DNA of 64,000 nucleotides from Larix kaempferi (lineage: Eukaryota; Streptophyta; Pinopsida; Pinales; Pinaceae): positions 44,597,501 to 44,661,500 of the forward strand of contig BSBM01000106.1 in NCBI GenBank assembly GCA_027924585.1, in the 5' to 3' direction. The translations under genes and the position numbers were made by a program. How positions within the stretch are numbered: the first letter of the stretch is position 1; every line of letters begins with the position of its first letter. This document shows, in pieces, positions 23,997 through 36,449 of the stretch. The notes under the pieces were generated by a model. It searched no databases. It was not told the DNA's origin and saw only the letters and a program-made list of their open reading frames with translations.

Positions 23997-25577
23997 CTAA
24001 ATAAATATGCTAGGATCCCAAGTGATCCTCAAGAATACAAAGTGCAATATATATTCTCCTATGAAATGCATAAGAGTCACATGGAATTCATCATAACACC
24101 CTGCAAAAAAAACATACGTCCATCCAAAAATATGTTTCCCATGTAGGAAACCATCACCATCTGATGCAAATATGAACCCATGGGGAAGAGAAGAGGCTTG
24201 CTTGGACTCAATCCAACCAACCAAAATGTGGTCCCAATGAGCTGCCAATGATCAACATTTCCTTGGTTCCACTGCTTGCGCACTCTGCTAGTGTGCATTG
24301 TCATCAAGAACAAATCTAGCAAGTATGGTATGCTAGGGTACCAACACTTGTGCACCCGATCAATACATAGTGTATCATCAAGAAATAACAAAGGATGTTG
24401 CTGCCAATAAGAATTTTCTCCAATCATGTATCTCTTCACCCAAGTATTGGATGAAGTTGGACTCCAACATCAAATGAACTAAGCAAGGAGCAAGGAAAAT
24501 CATGAGTCTTCAAGTGAATCAAGTGAACATCATAGGTGCATCCATGTATGTTAGAGTCATCAAATGAGAGCAATGGATACTTATTATGCAAAAGAGAATG
24601 TGGTGTACTCATCATAGAATCATCATGTAGTGTAGGAGTCTCACACTCCTCATATGGCACCAATAAAAAGAAACCCTTCACCCAAATTTATTTTGGATGT
24701 ATGATGCAAGATAAGGAAGGGTAGGATGAAGGAACATGAACCAACTCATCCTCCAAGCTGAGAAGTGCAAAATTCTCATCCTTGGTTGGTTCACTTATCA
24801 TGGGATTATGCAATTTCTCCAAATGTGTGAAAGTGTCTTCAAGGGATGGATCCAAGGTAGTAGGACTATGTGCCTCAAAAAGTGCAAAACTTGTTCCCTC
24901 CATAGGGAACTCATGCTCCAAAACAAGTGCTTGGCAATCCTCTACCATGTCATCACATTCATCAAGCACATGAAAACCAATATTTTTCACATGATCCATC
25001 ATGTCATGAGAATCCTCCATAGAACAATGTGTACAATCAAAAGAAAAGGAGTGCAAATATCAACCTTTAAACATTACATTAAGTTGCTTAATATGGATCT
25101 TGTATACTTCCAAAGAATCCTAGGTGGAAATTAAGTTTTGTTTAACTTGTCATTATCTTCATTAATGTTCAAGTAGTCCCCATGTAATACATTAACAAGC
25201 CCAAATAAATCATTCCTTTTATAAAGAAAATACAAAAAGTTACCATTGATGATTCTAATCACTCTCTAAATCTTATCCATGTCTTCAAGGAAGGATGGAT
25301 CCTCCAATGAAGAGATTCTCCAACAAGAATTTGACACCAATGCATGAGTGTCATGGAGAATGTGTATGGCCTCTTGAATCTTTTTGTTGCTCATCTTGTG
25401 TGGCCCTTCAATGCAAGTAGGCTCATGAGATACAACCTCTTCCTCGATCATGTGATCAACCTCATGAAGTACAAGTGGTGAGGATGAGATTGGTCTTACT
25501 TCTTCTTCCACTGCTACAAGGTATTCAAGAACATGAGAATATAAGCTTTCAGTAGGATCTCCAATGTAGATATCCAT
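23997..25577 (-). pseudogene. Unfamiliar ORF relics in the internal region of a Gypsy-like element
   Basis: Successive minus-strand frames cover most of this stretch: 25577-25266 (starting MDIYIGDPTESLYSHV), 25056-24436 in one frame with a single TAA at 24688 (LDECDDMVEDCQALVLEHEF, VPYEECETPTLHDD), and 24248-23997 (LPHGFIFASDGDGFLHGK). The composition is rich in D, E, H, S and L with no gag, protease, RT or integrase motif. The position directly upstream of a polypurine tract and 3' LTR suggests an extra ORF in the 3' part of an LTR element. I cannot assign a function. It is broken by at least two frameshifts. Confidence 0.4.
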
Positions 25578-25704
25578 GTCACCAACATAGAAAGAATGAC
25601 ATCCATCAGTAGATGTCTCACATGAACTTGAGAATTCTTCAATAATTTATCTTTGATCCTTGTCTAGATGATCCTTAGTAGACCCTCACCCAAACCCTAG
25701 CACT

Positions 25705-26460
25705 AATCCATCTTCTCCATCCTCACCATCACCATCACCGTCACCATCAACGTCTTCATCATCACCACCATCTCCATCATCATCATTGACTCTAACTCTA
25801 ACCCTAATTCAATTTCCTTCTATAACCCTCTCCCAAACCCTAGAACTAAGCCATCTTCTCCATCCTCACCATCACCATCACTGTCACCATCAACATATTC
25901 ATCATCACCACCATCTCCATCATCATCATTGGCTATAACTCTAACCCTAATTCAATTTTCTTCTATAACCCTATCCCTAACCCTCACCCAAACCCTAGCA
26001 CTAAGCCATCTTCTCCATCCTCACCATCACCATCACCGTCACCATCAACGTCTTCATTGTCACCACCATCTCCATCATCATCATTGACTCTACCTCTAAC
26101 CCTAACTCAATTTCCTTCTATAACCCTAGCCCTAACCCTCACCCAAACCCTAGCACTAAGCCATCTTCTCCATCCTCACCATCACCATCACCGTCACCAT
26201 CAACGTCTTCATCATCACCACCATCTCCATCATCATCATTGACTCTACCTCTAACCCTAATTCAATTTCCTTCTATAACCCTATCCCTAACCCTCACCCA
26301 AACCCTAGAACTAAGCCATCTTCTCCATCCTCACCATCACCATCACTGTCACCATCAACGTCTTCATCATCACCACCATCTCCATCATCATCATTGACTC
26401 TACCTCTAACCCTAACTCTAACTCCAACTCTAACTCTAACTCCAGGTTCCTTATCAAAGC
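25705..26460. repeat. ~155-bp minisatellite combining CAT triplets with telomere-like words
   Basis: CCATCTTCTCCATCCTCACC begins at 25708, 25851, 26006, 26161 and 26316 (steps of 143, 155, 155 and 155 bp). Each unit has a CAT-triplet half like the 22.2-kb satellite and a half containing CTCTAACCCTAA, CCTATCCCTAACCCTC and ACCCAAACCCTAG, which include AAACCCTA and CCCTAA, words of the plant telomere. A further CAT-rich run follows to about 26540. No credible gene. Confidence 0.85.
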
Positions 26461-26556
26461 CTCCATCATCATCATCTTCATGACCATCGCCATCACCATC
26501 ACCATCAACTTCTTCATCATCATCACCATCATCATCATCATACATGCCTGGTGGAT

Positions 26557-27655
26557 GATTTTCCAGAGTTGACCCCCGTGTGCAAAAATTACACACTCCC
26601 TCACTGAGCAAAACCCTAGTTTCCAAGATGGACATACAAGATGAGGGAGGGGCCACTGGGACGGAGGGGAGGGTAACCCCTAGCACTATCCTAGCATGCT
26701 GAATCCAATGGATTCGATGGTTCGTCGATCCGAGCCACGGTCTTCACTCTATGGCCCGTCCCATCTTGTTGTTAGAAGGCCTTCAGGGACACCTGCTAGA
26801 TACCTACTGGGGGCGTAGAACTCCAACCGTGCAACAAAATCGGGTTCCGAAAAGTCCTACAGGTGTGTCTAGGCAGGTTCCGGCTGGGAACGCTAGCCCT
26901 AAGTTCCCGGTGGAAGATTTTCTAGAGTTGACCCCCGTGTGCAAAAATTGCACACTCCCTCACTGAGAAAAACCTTAGTTTCCAAGATGGATGTACAAGA
27001 TGAGGGCGGGGCCACTGGACTGGAGGGGAGGGGCACCCCTAGCACTATCCCGGCATGCAGAATCCAACGGAGTCGACGGTTCATCGATCCAAGCCACAGT
27101 CTTCATTCTATGGCTCATCTCGTCTCGCAACCAGAAGGCCTTCAGGGACACCTGTTGGATACCTGTCGGGGACGTAGAACTCCAACCGTGCAACAAAACC
27201 GGGTTCCAGGGAGTCATGTAGGTGTGTCTAGGCAGGTTTTGGCCGGAAATGCTAGCCACAAGTGCTCAGTGGGTGATTTTTCAGAGTTGACCGCTGTGGG
27301 CAAAAATTGCACACTCCCTCACTGAGCAAAACCCTAGTTTCCAAGATGGATGTACAAGATGAGGGAGGGGCCACCGAGCCGGAGGGGAGGGGCACCCCTA
27401 GTACTATCCCGGTGTGTTGAATCTAATGGAGTCAATGGTTCATCGATCCAAGCCATGGTCTTCATTCTATGGCTCATCCCATCTCGCATCCAAAAGGCCT
27501 TAAGGGACACCTGCTGAATACCTGCTGGGGGCATAGAACTCCAACCGTGCAACAAAACCAGTTTTCGGGGAGTCTTGCAGGTGTGTATAGGCAGGTTCCG
27601 GATAGGAACACTAGCCACAAGTGCCCAGTGGATGATTTTCTAGAGTTGACCCCCA
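26557..27655. repeat. 359-bp tandem repeat, three copies
   Basis: GATTTTCCAGAGTTGACC-type words begin at 26557, 26916, 27275 and 27634, an exact 359-bp step three times. Each unit holds ACACTCCCTCACTGAG, AAACCCTAGTTTCCAAGATGG, GGAGGGGAGGGGCACCCCTAG, ATCGATCCAAGCC and GGGACACCTGC. It is GC-rich against an AT-rich background. The period is not a multiple of three, and frames on both strands are short, so it is not coding. Confidence 0.85.
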
Positions 27656-27717
27656 TGTGAATGCCATGCCAAATTTGCTAAAGGGGGCCATTTCTCGACC
27701 GGAGGCCCCCGGGTGTG

Positions 27718-27722
27718 CGTGG
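27718..27722. repeat. 5-bp target duplication CGTGG, left
   Basis: CGTGG directly before the TGTAACA start of the solo LTR. The same five bases directly follow its end at 32177-32181. Confidence 0.75.
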
Positions 27723-30700
27723 TGTAACATCCCAAAAATCGCAAAATAAATTTTTTTTTGATGTAGCCTACTTTTACAAGATAAATGCTAACTACAGCAA
27801 TAATAATTTGTTAATTATTAGACAATAACTGCTCCATAAATTGTCATGTTTATTTTTAAACATAAAAGATACTTGATTGTAATTGAGATGCGACAGAACA
27901 ATATTTATTTCGATATATGTGAAGGTTTTGTAACAATGCTGATAAATTGTTTGTATAATTTTGAAGGGGTTCCTATAGGTGCCCTTGGGTTTACTTAGCT
28001 TTGATAGCTAAATCATTTGGATTCTTTCTTCGCAGATCTATAGGTAAGGTAAGAGAGTAATACCAGTAATTCAAGACAAGTTGTAAGCTATGGCTAGACA
28101 TTTATGTTTTAAGATAATTATATATGCTGCCATGCAGGAAGACATCGATGGTATGTAAATTTGTTTTATCTTTAACAATTTGTAAAGATCCTTATCTAAC
28201 ACTCATGAGTATAGCTAGAGCTATTTTTCCAAAATGATTACACTGAAATCAATGATCGTCATGTAAGATTCTACCATCTATTTGTCTACGATAAGGATGG
28301 GATAGTGTTATCTAGATTGCAATTTGTTTAATAGTGATAGATTTACTATAAACGAAGGGATTGTGATCAAATGGTTTTCGACAGCTTATAAGGTAATTTC
28401 TACATACTTATTCATTTGTACTCTAAAATACTTTTCAATTAGATCTCTGTATAATTAAGATAATAGTTGAAAAGAATAGATGGCTCATAATGGTTTGTCA
28501 TAATAATTCTATGGGATGACTTTGTTAAAGTCACCATACCTAGTCATAAATAGAGATTTAGCGCTATTTCTACTTTGTGCATCTATAAAAATAAGACTTA
28601 GAACTCCAATAACCCTATATGCATACTAACCAAAGGTATTTCATTAATTAACTTCAACTATGAGCGCCCTAAGCAGTTTGGGGACTTAACATTAGAATGC
28701 ATAAGTCATAACATAATATAGTATGGTTATACGAAATTCTACATATAGTTTGGCAACTTTGGTATATCGTGTTTGCAATATATATATATAATGTTATGCG
28801 AATATAATGGGAACATTCATGCATACAACCTGTGGTTTTTAAATCTATACAACTTTAATGAAATACGTGGTAATAATAACCGAGGTCTTTAAATGTGTTA
28901 AATTCAATGCTGGCATAATAATAAATATGGTTTGCAGGTGAAGGTCTGTCAAGGGATACGGTCGGATCCAGCATTTAATAGGAAACTTGATGTGGTAATG
29001 TGGAAAGTTTGGTTGGCATCCACGTTGATTTGACTCTACGTGAAGAAGTGGTAGACACTACTGTGTCTTGCCGAGCTGTGAGCTTCTTTGTGATGATATG
29101 GAAGTCTATTGGGACTTGCTAATTAATACAATAGTTAATGGTTAGGTGACCATAAATCCCGTTGGTTTTTGGCGCGTCTTGGATGGCAATCTCTTAACCG
29201 CTGATCTAAGTAGTATTGATTTTGGAGATTTGATACCCTAAGATACTCACCATACCTTGGTGTTTTTTTGTTTCAAAATCAATTGGAGTTTTGTTTTTGG
29301 GAAGGAGAGTCTGACAGGATGCTATTTTACAGGATTTGATCTTGGATCGAATCTTTTGGGTCTTCTGCAACTGTTTTCTTTCTACCACTGTGTTTCTTGT
29401 TTTTAATGGTGAAAGACTGTATAAATTTGTATGGCTCATCGAAAGACATAGGTGATGAAGCCTCCAGCTTTCGTTAAGTGACAGGTTAGGGTTATAACAC
29501 TGTATCTAAATTTGAAGGCTGAGTTATGGTATTTAAAGGTTGTCTTTGATGTATCAACTTGGAGATTGGAGCGTCGCCCAACAATCGTTCTTCCCTTGCA
29601 AGGTAATCTTTGAATGCTTTTATTTATTCTATCGTTTAAGTTACAGTTGGGAATTGTAATATTATTCATCTTGGAAAATGTCATAACCATTTTGTAGTCT
29701 TTGTTGCAGGTGTTGTCAAAGTTGTAGAGTTGATAGAATTTTAAGCTCGATGGCAATGGTGATCTCGTTCAACTGGTAAGCACGGTGGCAATACCTTTCA
29801 TAGGTTCTCCTTCAGAATGGTAGTTGAGATAAAGAACCATTTCATGATTGTTGGAATAGGTTTAGGTTTTAAAATGTATCTATCGTCAAGGGTTTCAACT
29901 CTGTCAAATCTTCAATATGGAAGAATATTGTAATTCTACGTGCTGTAGATGTCCTTGTTTCCTTGTTTCCTTTTTTTGGGGCTTAACCTGTGAACAATAA
30001 CTATGTTTCGTTCAAAACATAATATGGATGTTGAACTTTGTAATTTTGACATGCTTCTATATTTGGATTTGATATAAATACAATAACGTAGTTTGTAGCT
30101 AAGATTTTGGATACCTGTTATTATCGTTTCTATTTGATATATGTTATGTTTTGAATATCACCATGGAGATTTATGAAAACTGGGTTTTATTACCCTTGTG
30201 TTAAAACACTCCTCGATTCATAAAGTTGCTGTAAAAGCTTGTTAGTGTTACTAAATAGGTTTTGGTTTAAGTTATTGTCCTGGAAAATGTACGTCTGCTA
30301 AATGAGGGTTTTTAAACTCTGTCAAGTTTTAATATAAGAAATGTTTTCCCCAAAACCGTATTTCTATTTAATGTCTGTTTAGTTGATAAAGGGCATAGCC
30401 CGTAAATCGAACCTATGTATCGATGTTTTGAAAACTAGTTCTGAGAAATCGTGTATCAATAAATTTAAAGGATGGAAACGAGTTCAAAGCGATGTAAAGG
30501 ATAAAAGATAGGACTGATGATTCTTCCAATCCAAAAGGGTTGAGGCTTCGGCCTGAGTAATTGTTGATTTGAATTCCAATGTTAAGGGTTTCGTTTTTGC
30601 CCTTATGATTTCGACTCAATACATACCATGGGTATGAGTGTGTTGTCTGTTGAAATTAAAGCTAGGGTTTTAGAAAGAAAACAATATAGCTTGTATGCAA

Positions 30701-32176
30701 ATATGGGAAACTTTTCTGCTACTGTGTACTTGTGAACAATATACTTTAGATATAAAATTGAGTAAGAGAATATATATAGTAATATGTGTGCATTGATAAT
30801 GTTCTGATTTATAAATTTGATACTATAGGGTAGGCAATTCTGTGCAGATAAATGTTGATATTTGATAACTGTGTAATATTTAACAGGAGTAAAAGAAATA
30901 TAGCCATGTACTAACTGTAGGAACAATTTAGTAACTATGCTTGATATGTTAGTAAAATAAAATGAAACATAAATCTATAAACATACATAGGAGAAAATCG
31001 TATCCTATAGAACATAAATAATTTCGATATTCATTAAAACTAATGTTATTCGAAATGAAATAAATTTACTTGTTCTGATAAAAAGAATGAAAATAAGAAT
31101 AGTACTGTAAGTAAAAGAATGCAGTAAATAGTACTAACATAGTAACAGATAATTTACAGAACATATAAAATGATACAGTCATCACCATGGAAGTATGCCT
31201 ATCTTTTCTTATTTATCTTAATCTATTTCTGTACTGGAGTACGATGTTCTTCCTTCTTGCATGGGGAAAAATACAAAAACTATTTTACTCAATCACTTCT
31301 TGTTCCTACAGAATTATCAATTTGCACAGGAATTAAAATAAATTTATTAAATCAACAGTGAAAGTTAAAAACAACAGAACTGTAATTAAACAAAATAGAT
31401 AACATGACTTTAAAATAAATTAGATAAGACAATAGAACCTGTAACTGGAAATAGGGCCAACAAACACCCAAGGAGGCATGTTCCTCCCAACCTGCTTCAG
31501 AAGAAGCAGCTCAACTTGCTGACTTCTAATGAACCCCCGAGCCTGATTACTGATCCAATAAGTGGGTGGAATCTGTGTAGAAGCAAGGCACTCAAAAATA
31601 CCTTCTCCACTCGGTATCAACCTCCTGAAAAATGCCTTCTCCACTCAGCATCAAACTCCTGAACTCAATAAGAGTTTGGCAGACTCACAACATGATCAAC
31701 AACAGCATATCCCCTCATCAAATCTCTTGGGTGCAAACACAACAAAACCCCAAGGTAAATTTCCTCGTCAGGAAAAGTGATAAACCTCAGTTCAATATTT
31801 GATGGCTATTATATAGACTGCCTAGGTCTTTTAGTAGTCAGTTTGGAATAAATGAGCCTCAAGCTCCAGTCCCATCTTTCAAGGCACTATGACCACATTT
31901 CAAGGGAGTTGTCCCATGCCAACAACTAGTTAGTTGCATCATGATGCTGCCACTTGTCCATTGCCTTCTACCCCAGATTCCATTCCACCTAGTGGATCAG
32001 TAACCACTCTTTCAACAGTCCTCTTAGGTGTTTGTCTCTTATTTTATTTATTAAATAATAATATATAGTGCAAATTACAGTCATCCTTGGACACCTGTCC
32101 AATACAAACTTTACAATAAAAGTTATCATAATGTTTCTAAACATAAAATGTTTTCCAGCTTAAAGGGTATGTTACA
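27723..32176 (-). mobile_element. Solo Gypsy LTR, 4454 bp
   Basis: It starts TGTAACATCCC and ends GGGTATGTTACA, inverted terminal words as in LTRs, and is flanked on both sides by CGTGG. No primer-binding site, polypurine tract or pol lies beside it, so it is a solo LTR left by recombination between two LTRs. Its right end is shared in sequence with the LTR ends at about 52756 and 62952 (CCACTTGTCCATTGCCTTCTACC-type block, ATTTATTTATTAAATAATAATA, then the TGTTACA terminus). This places it in the Gypsy D family in the same minus orientation. ORFs inside it are short and unsupported. Confidence 0.75.
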
Positions 32177-32181
32177 CGTGG
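32177..32181. repeat. 5-bp target duplication CGTGG, right
   Basis: Identical to the five bases before the solo LTR. Confidence 0.75.
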
Positions 32182-32515
32182 CCACTGTGGACAGGTCCGC
32201 AATGGCCAGGTGGACCTGTGGGAGGCGACGTAATCCAAGTCCTCTCGCTGGTTTGGGTTTTGTGGCCCCAGGTCAAATCCTCCAAGTGTCCTTGAATGAC
32301 CCCGGGGTGCCTGACTAGAATGCCTGTCGCGCCCGAACCATGGCTCGGTTCGCGAATCCGTCGACTCCGGTGAGTCCGGGACGATGGATTTCAACTAGGG
32401 GACCCCCCACATCGTTCCCCAAAGACCCAGAAGCGGTGCCAACAAGCCATCTCCGGAGCGAATATGGAATGGCCCTCACTAGATTTTGAACTCCCATCTC
32501 CCTCATACTAAAATG
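32182..32515. other. GC-rich stretch, possible inverted relic of the 359-bp repeat
   Basis: High GC with an abrupt change at 32520 to AT-rich DNA. ACCATGGCTCGG followed by GAATCCGTCGACTCC and CAACTAGGGG aligns in order with the reverse complement of the 359-bp repeat (ACCATGGCTTGG, ACCATTGACTCC, TACTAGGGG). This is a short and tentative match. No gene is supported. Confidence 0.35.
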
Positions 32516-32729
32516 TCACCTTTTTTTTAATGCTATGTGGAATATACTTTAAAAAAATAAAAAGATACCTAATTTTTACAACACATATTAAATATTAAAT
32601 TATTTTTATTTTTAAATGAATTTCTTCAAAATTTATATTTATAAATATATTATGTTGATTTTGAAAATAGTCAATTTCTTATTATTTACATCTATGTGAA
32701 TTCAATTTTATTACACTACCATTCAGGTT

Positions 32730-33005
32730 AACCTAAAGAATTAATAAGCAAATGGATCAAGGCAACATGCCATATTTATCATTTATCCTAAAGAATTAAT
32801 AAGCAAAAAGGATCAAAGCAACATGCCATATTTCTCATTTAACCTAAAGTATTAATAAGCAAATAGATCAAGGCAAAGAAAAAGGATCAAGGCAGCATGC
32901 CATATTTCTCATTTAACCTAAAAAATTAATAAGGAAATAGATCAAGCCAATATGCCATATTTCTCAAATGGATCAAGGCAATATGCCATATTTCTCATTT
33001 CTTAG
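32730..33005. repeat. ~56-bp tandem repeat, 4-5 copies
   Basis: CCTAAAGAATTAATAAGCAA followed by GGATCAAGGCAACATGCCAT and ATTTCTCATTT recurs from about 32731, 32787, 32843 and 32917 (steps of 56, 56 and 74 bp), with a shortened last copy. Confidence 0.8.
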
Positions 33006-33548
33006 AATGATCCTAGAATGTAAGTATAATTATATAAACATCAATATCTTACCCTTAGTTAAAAAATGCTTTGACGTCAAGGCTAAGAATATTGCACATG
33101 GACATGGCCCTCCACATGCAAGATGACATAATGAAATCACATAAAATTTGAATGAGAAATATCAAATTAGTTATGGTGCTACAATTTATAAATTTGTTTT
33201 AATATTGAAGCACATTCCTTAGACTTTTGCATGGCCGCTTAGAATTTGGCATCGCCAAGTGTATCCCCTCCCTCCCCTGTGTGAAAACCCCCACCTCTAC
33301 TTATGTCTATGTTATGGGTACCATTGGTTAACATCGAAGCTCGAAGCTTAATACCCAAGAACATCGAAGCTTAATGAGAAGCCCGATGTGTAAAACTATT
33401 CCATTCTATTGTTCTTTTAGAATTTAATGACATGGAGAATTGTGGATATTGATTCTGATTTTTTAGATTCTAAACAATCACTAATAAAATTGTCAATCAA
33501 GGAGTAGTTATTCAAATTGTAAAAAAAATATTCATTTTGCATAGAGAA
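33006..33548. other. Gene-free spacer
   Basis: AT-rich, no ORF of note. An AACATCGAAGCT-containing motif is repeated near 33330-33375. Nothing else recognised. Confidence 0.45.
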
Positions 33549-35233
33549 TGTAATAACCCAAACTCTCGTTTCGGTTATGTAACAAACATAAAACAGTATT
33601 CAAAGACTAGATAATGAGTTTTAATTATTTTATGATCAAGTTACGGCTATGTTGTTATGTGCCCAAAAAAATGCACCACTGAAAAAGATACAAGTAGGCT
33701 TCCATTAGGAGAGGGAGAAAATGAACTTAAAGAAAAATTAAAAGAAAGGAATCAAAATACATATAATAATAAAAATAAATAATGATAACTAAAAAGGTAA
33801 CACTAATTGAGAAGTAAGTAAAAATAATGTAATTGATAACTGAATATAACAGAATCAAGGAAGGAAATAAAAAAGAAAAGAAAAATCATAGTCGGGGTTC
33901 AGAGGGAAGACACGAGAAAGTGAATATTATTAATTTTTCACAAGTGTGTGAAAAGGCAGCAAAGGTATGCTAGGTACTGAGAGGTAGTCTAGAATATAGT
34001 AATCAATACAATGTTTTGAACAATGAAGGTACAAGTGTTAGTACCGACTAACTGTTGTCAAGAGTATCGTTAGTTAAGTCTTCCTAGATATGAACATACG
34101 CTTGCTATATCTCTTAATGAACAAGTAACAAGACAAGACTTTAAAAATAATGAATTTAAGAAGAGTTCCCTCTCCTCTAATAGGATCCCGCCTTGGCTCG
34201 GGGGTGTTTTAGCAAGGAACAAGAAATTGATTTCATGCAAACTACGGTAGAGAGGTTCATTGTTGTGTTAATTGGGTACAGAACATGGAAATATAGATAA
34301 GTGAATAAGACCCTCAGTTCTTGTTACAATGAAGTATTTTATTTATTATAAAATTATGCTTGTATATTTATGTGTATTCTTTTTCATTCGCACAGTTATG
34401 AAAGAAAACGAAATTGATGGAAACATGTAACTCTCCGTTAAATATGATGTATTTATTATGATTACATGTTACAAATTCTATTATTCTGCTTAAGATTTGT
34501 GGTTACCAAAACAAGAAAAACTCAAGAGTCAACTATCAATTAACAATTATTGTAGAAGTCTTAGAATAAATTCGAAACTGTAAAATCATGGTTTACTATT
34601 AACATCTCCTTTTTAATCCCTTGGAGTATACATTATTGTTATAAAATGTTTTCTTGAATTAAGATTGTATGTTTATGTTCATAATTTGCATTTCAAGTTG
34701 AAACGGTAAACGTCAAATGCTCTGTAATTTCTAGAACTAAAATAACAGAATCCTAGAAGAGCCATTTCTACGAAACTGTAGAAGATAGTAATTGGCATCG
34801 AGGGTATTCGATTCAAGAATCTAAGAGACAACTCGGTTCGAAACTACATGAAAAATTATTAAAAAGAAACTGAACATACTTGAATACGAGTATAGACATC
34901 AATTCTCAGCCCTAGGTATTTCAAAGAGGAACAACAACTCTCTGTTTTAGGTTACAAGAAATACAAACAAACTTCAGTAAAAGGGAGAGGGTAACGCTAA
35001 TCGTACTTTTCATAAAAATATTTCAATCTGTAACTTCCAAGTGGCCGAAAGAAAAAGAAATCGTTTCATTCTTTAGGAAAAATGATCTTTTTAAACTCTA
35101 TCAAACTGAGAAAGAGGTGCTCAACCTACAAACATCTCAGAATTCATAACCCTTATATAAATAATACCATAATCCTTAACATTTGTAAAACAAGAAAATC
35201 AAAACCAAATCAGCCTGGCTATGTATATATATT
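33549..35233 (+). repeat. 5' LTR of Gypsy C, left part (split by Copia B)
   Basis: TGTAATAACCC at 33549 looks like an LTR start. The proposed LTR continues across the Copia B insertion and ends at GACA (42996), three bases before the primer-binding site at 43000. The two parts total about 2.8 kb. No second copy of this LTR is in the window, so the start is inferred from the TG motif only. Confidence 0.45.
35229..35233. repeat. Target duplication ATATT, left of Copia B
   Basis: ATATT at 35229-35233 is repeated at 41884-41888, directly outside both LTR ends. Confidence 0.75.
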
Positions 35234-36354
35234 TCAAGGGAAAAGGGCAGGTGTAGTCAATTAAAATTTTACTGCCCAATACATGAATATTTCTTTTCTT
35301 TTGCTAAGGACATGCGCTAGGCTTAGCAAATACCATGCTTTAATTTTTCTTCTACTTTACTTCACAAATTAATTATGCGGATATGAGTTGCGCAATTCAT
35401 CTTTTAGTGAGCTGCGCATTTCTACTTTCTACTGCGCAATTCTACTTTCTACTGGGCAGTTGAACTTTTCCCAAATGCACAAAACTTAACTTTGCTCAAT
35501 ACTTTACTTTGCATGAATTGTGCACTTCTCTAACTTTGCCGAACTTGACTTTGCCCACTTCATACAAATTACTTTTGCACACACTTTTCACTTTTACAAA
35601 GATTAACTGCGCCGTTAACTTTGTATACCTATCTAACTGCGCATAACCCAAACTTAAACAAACTTTGTATGAATGAACTTAATGCTAAAACATAAGAACC
35701 GAAATATATGTAGAAGTTACTACATGTTAAACTAGGGCATTCACCACCGTGAAATACTTAGAAATCTTGATTTCTTTTACAGCACGTAAATGTAAACAAC
35801 ATTCACACAACTAAATATGAAGAAGATGTGTGCAAAACAACAATTATCATTCTTGAGAGTGAATACACTAAACTATAGGCTTATATAAATTACTGAGTAA
35901 AACAGAGTAACTTTGCGCACTTACAGAGAGATGATATTAACTTCAATTTTTTACATTCACATAGAGCTTGGGCTCTTGATATATGTCAGGAGATTTACAT
36001 CTCTTCTTCACTTATCTCTATCTCTTCATTTCTTACAGAGCTTGGGCTCCTTACACATCTCTTATGCTATCTCTGTGAATGATTTACATTTATAGAGTTT
36101 CATTTCACTGACTCAAGGTGGCTTCGCTTGGAAGCTACAGGGTTTCATTAAAGACTGTAATAAATTCTACCTAAGAAAATATGATCTTGCCGAATACAAG
36201 AGCGGCTACTTAAATACTAACATGACGTGCGCCGGATTGGTTGACAACCGACTGACTGTCTAACATTGTAGACTGACAAACTAACCAACTAACTTATGAC
36301 AGAGCCAACGTAGTTAGATACGCTATCAGCTCATTAATTATGATATTCCCAAAA
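35234..36354 (-). repeat. Copia B 3' LTR
   Basis: Matches 40738-41883 over its whole length. It begins TCAAGGGAAAAGGGCA on the plus strand and ends GATATTCCCAAAA, beside the polypurine tract. It contains many TTGCGCA/CTGCGCA-type words spaced along 35390-35650, several already degraded at CpG. Confidence 0.85.
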
Positions 36355-36363
36355 CTCTCCCTT
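36355..36363 (-). other. Copia B polypurine tract
   Basis: Minus-strand AAGGGAGAG immediately before the 3' LTR. Confidence 0.7.
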
Positions 36364-36449
36364 AATTATGAGCAGATGGGGATCTTTAAACAAAAGTAAA
36401 ATATTACAAAATATTTCAGAGCTGAAACATGCTCTGTTCATGACATAGT

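Noticed and set aside
26294-27618. Repeated minus-strand frames with shared residues (GVCNFCTRGSTLEN)
   Set aside because: The same words recur because of the 359-bp tandem repeat; the period is not divisible by three, so no continuous protein repeat is encoded.
25705-27655. CRISPR-like regular repeats
   Set aside because: Units are 143-359 bp, contiguous, without short direct repeats separated by unique spacers, and there are no cas genes; this is plant satellite DNA.
31170-31361. Small plus-strand ORF with a hydrophobic start inside the solo LTR
   Set aside because: The corresponding part of the related LTR at 61.9 kb encodes a different peptide, so there is no sign of conservation.
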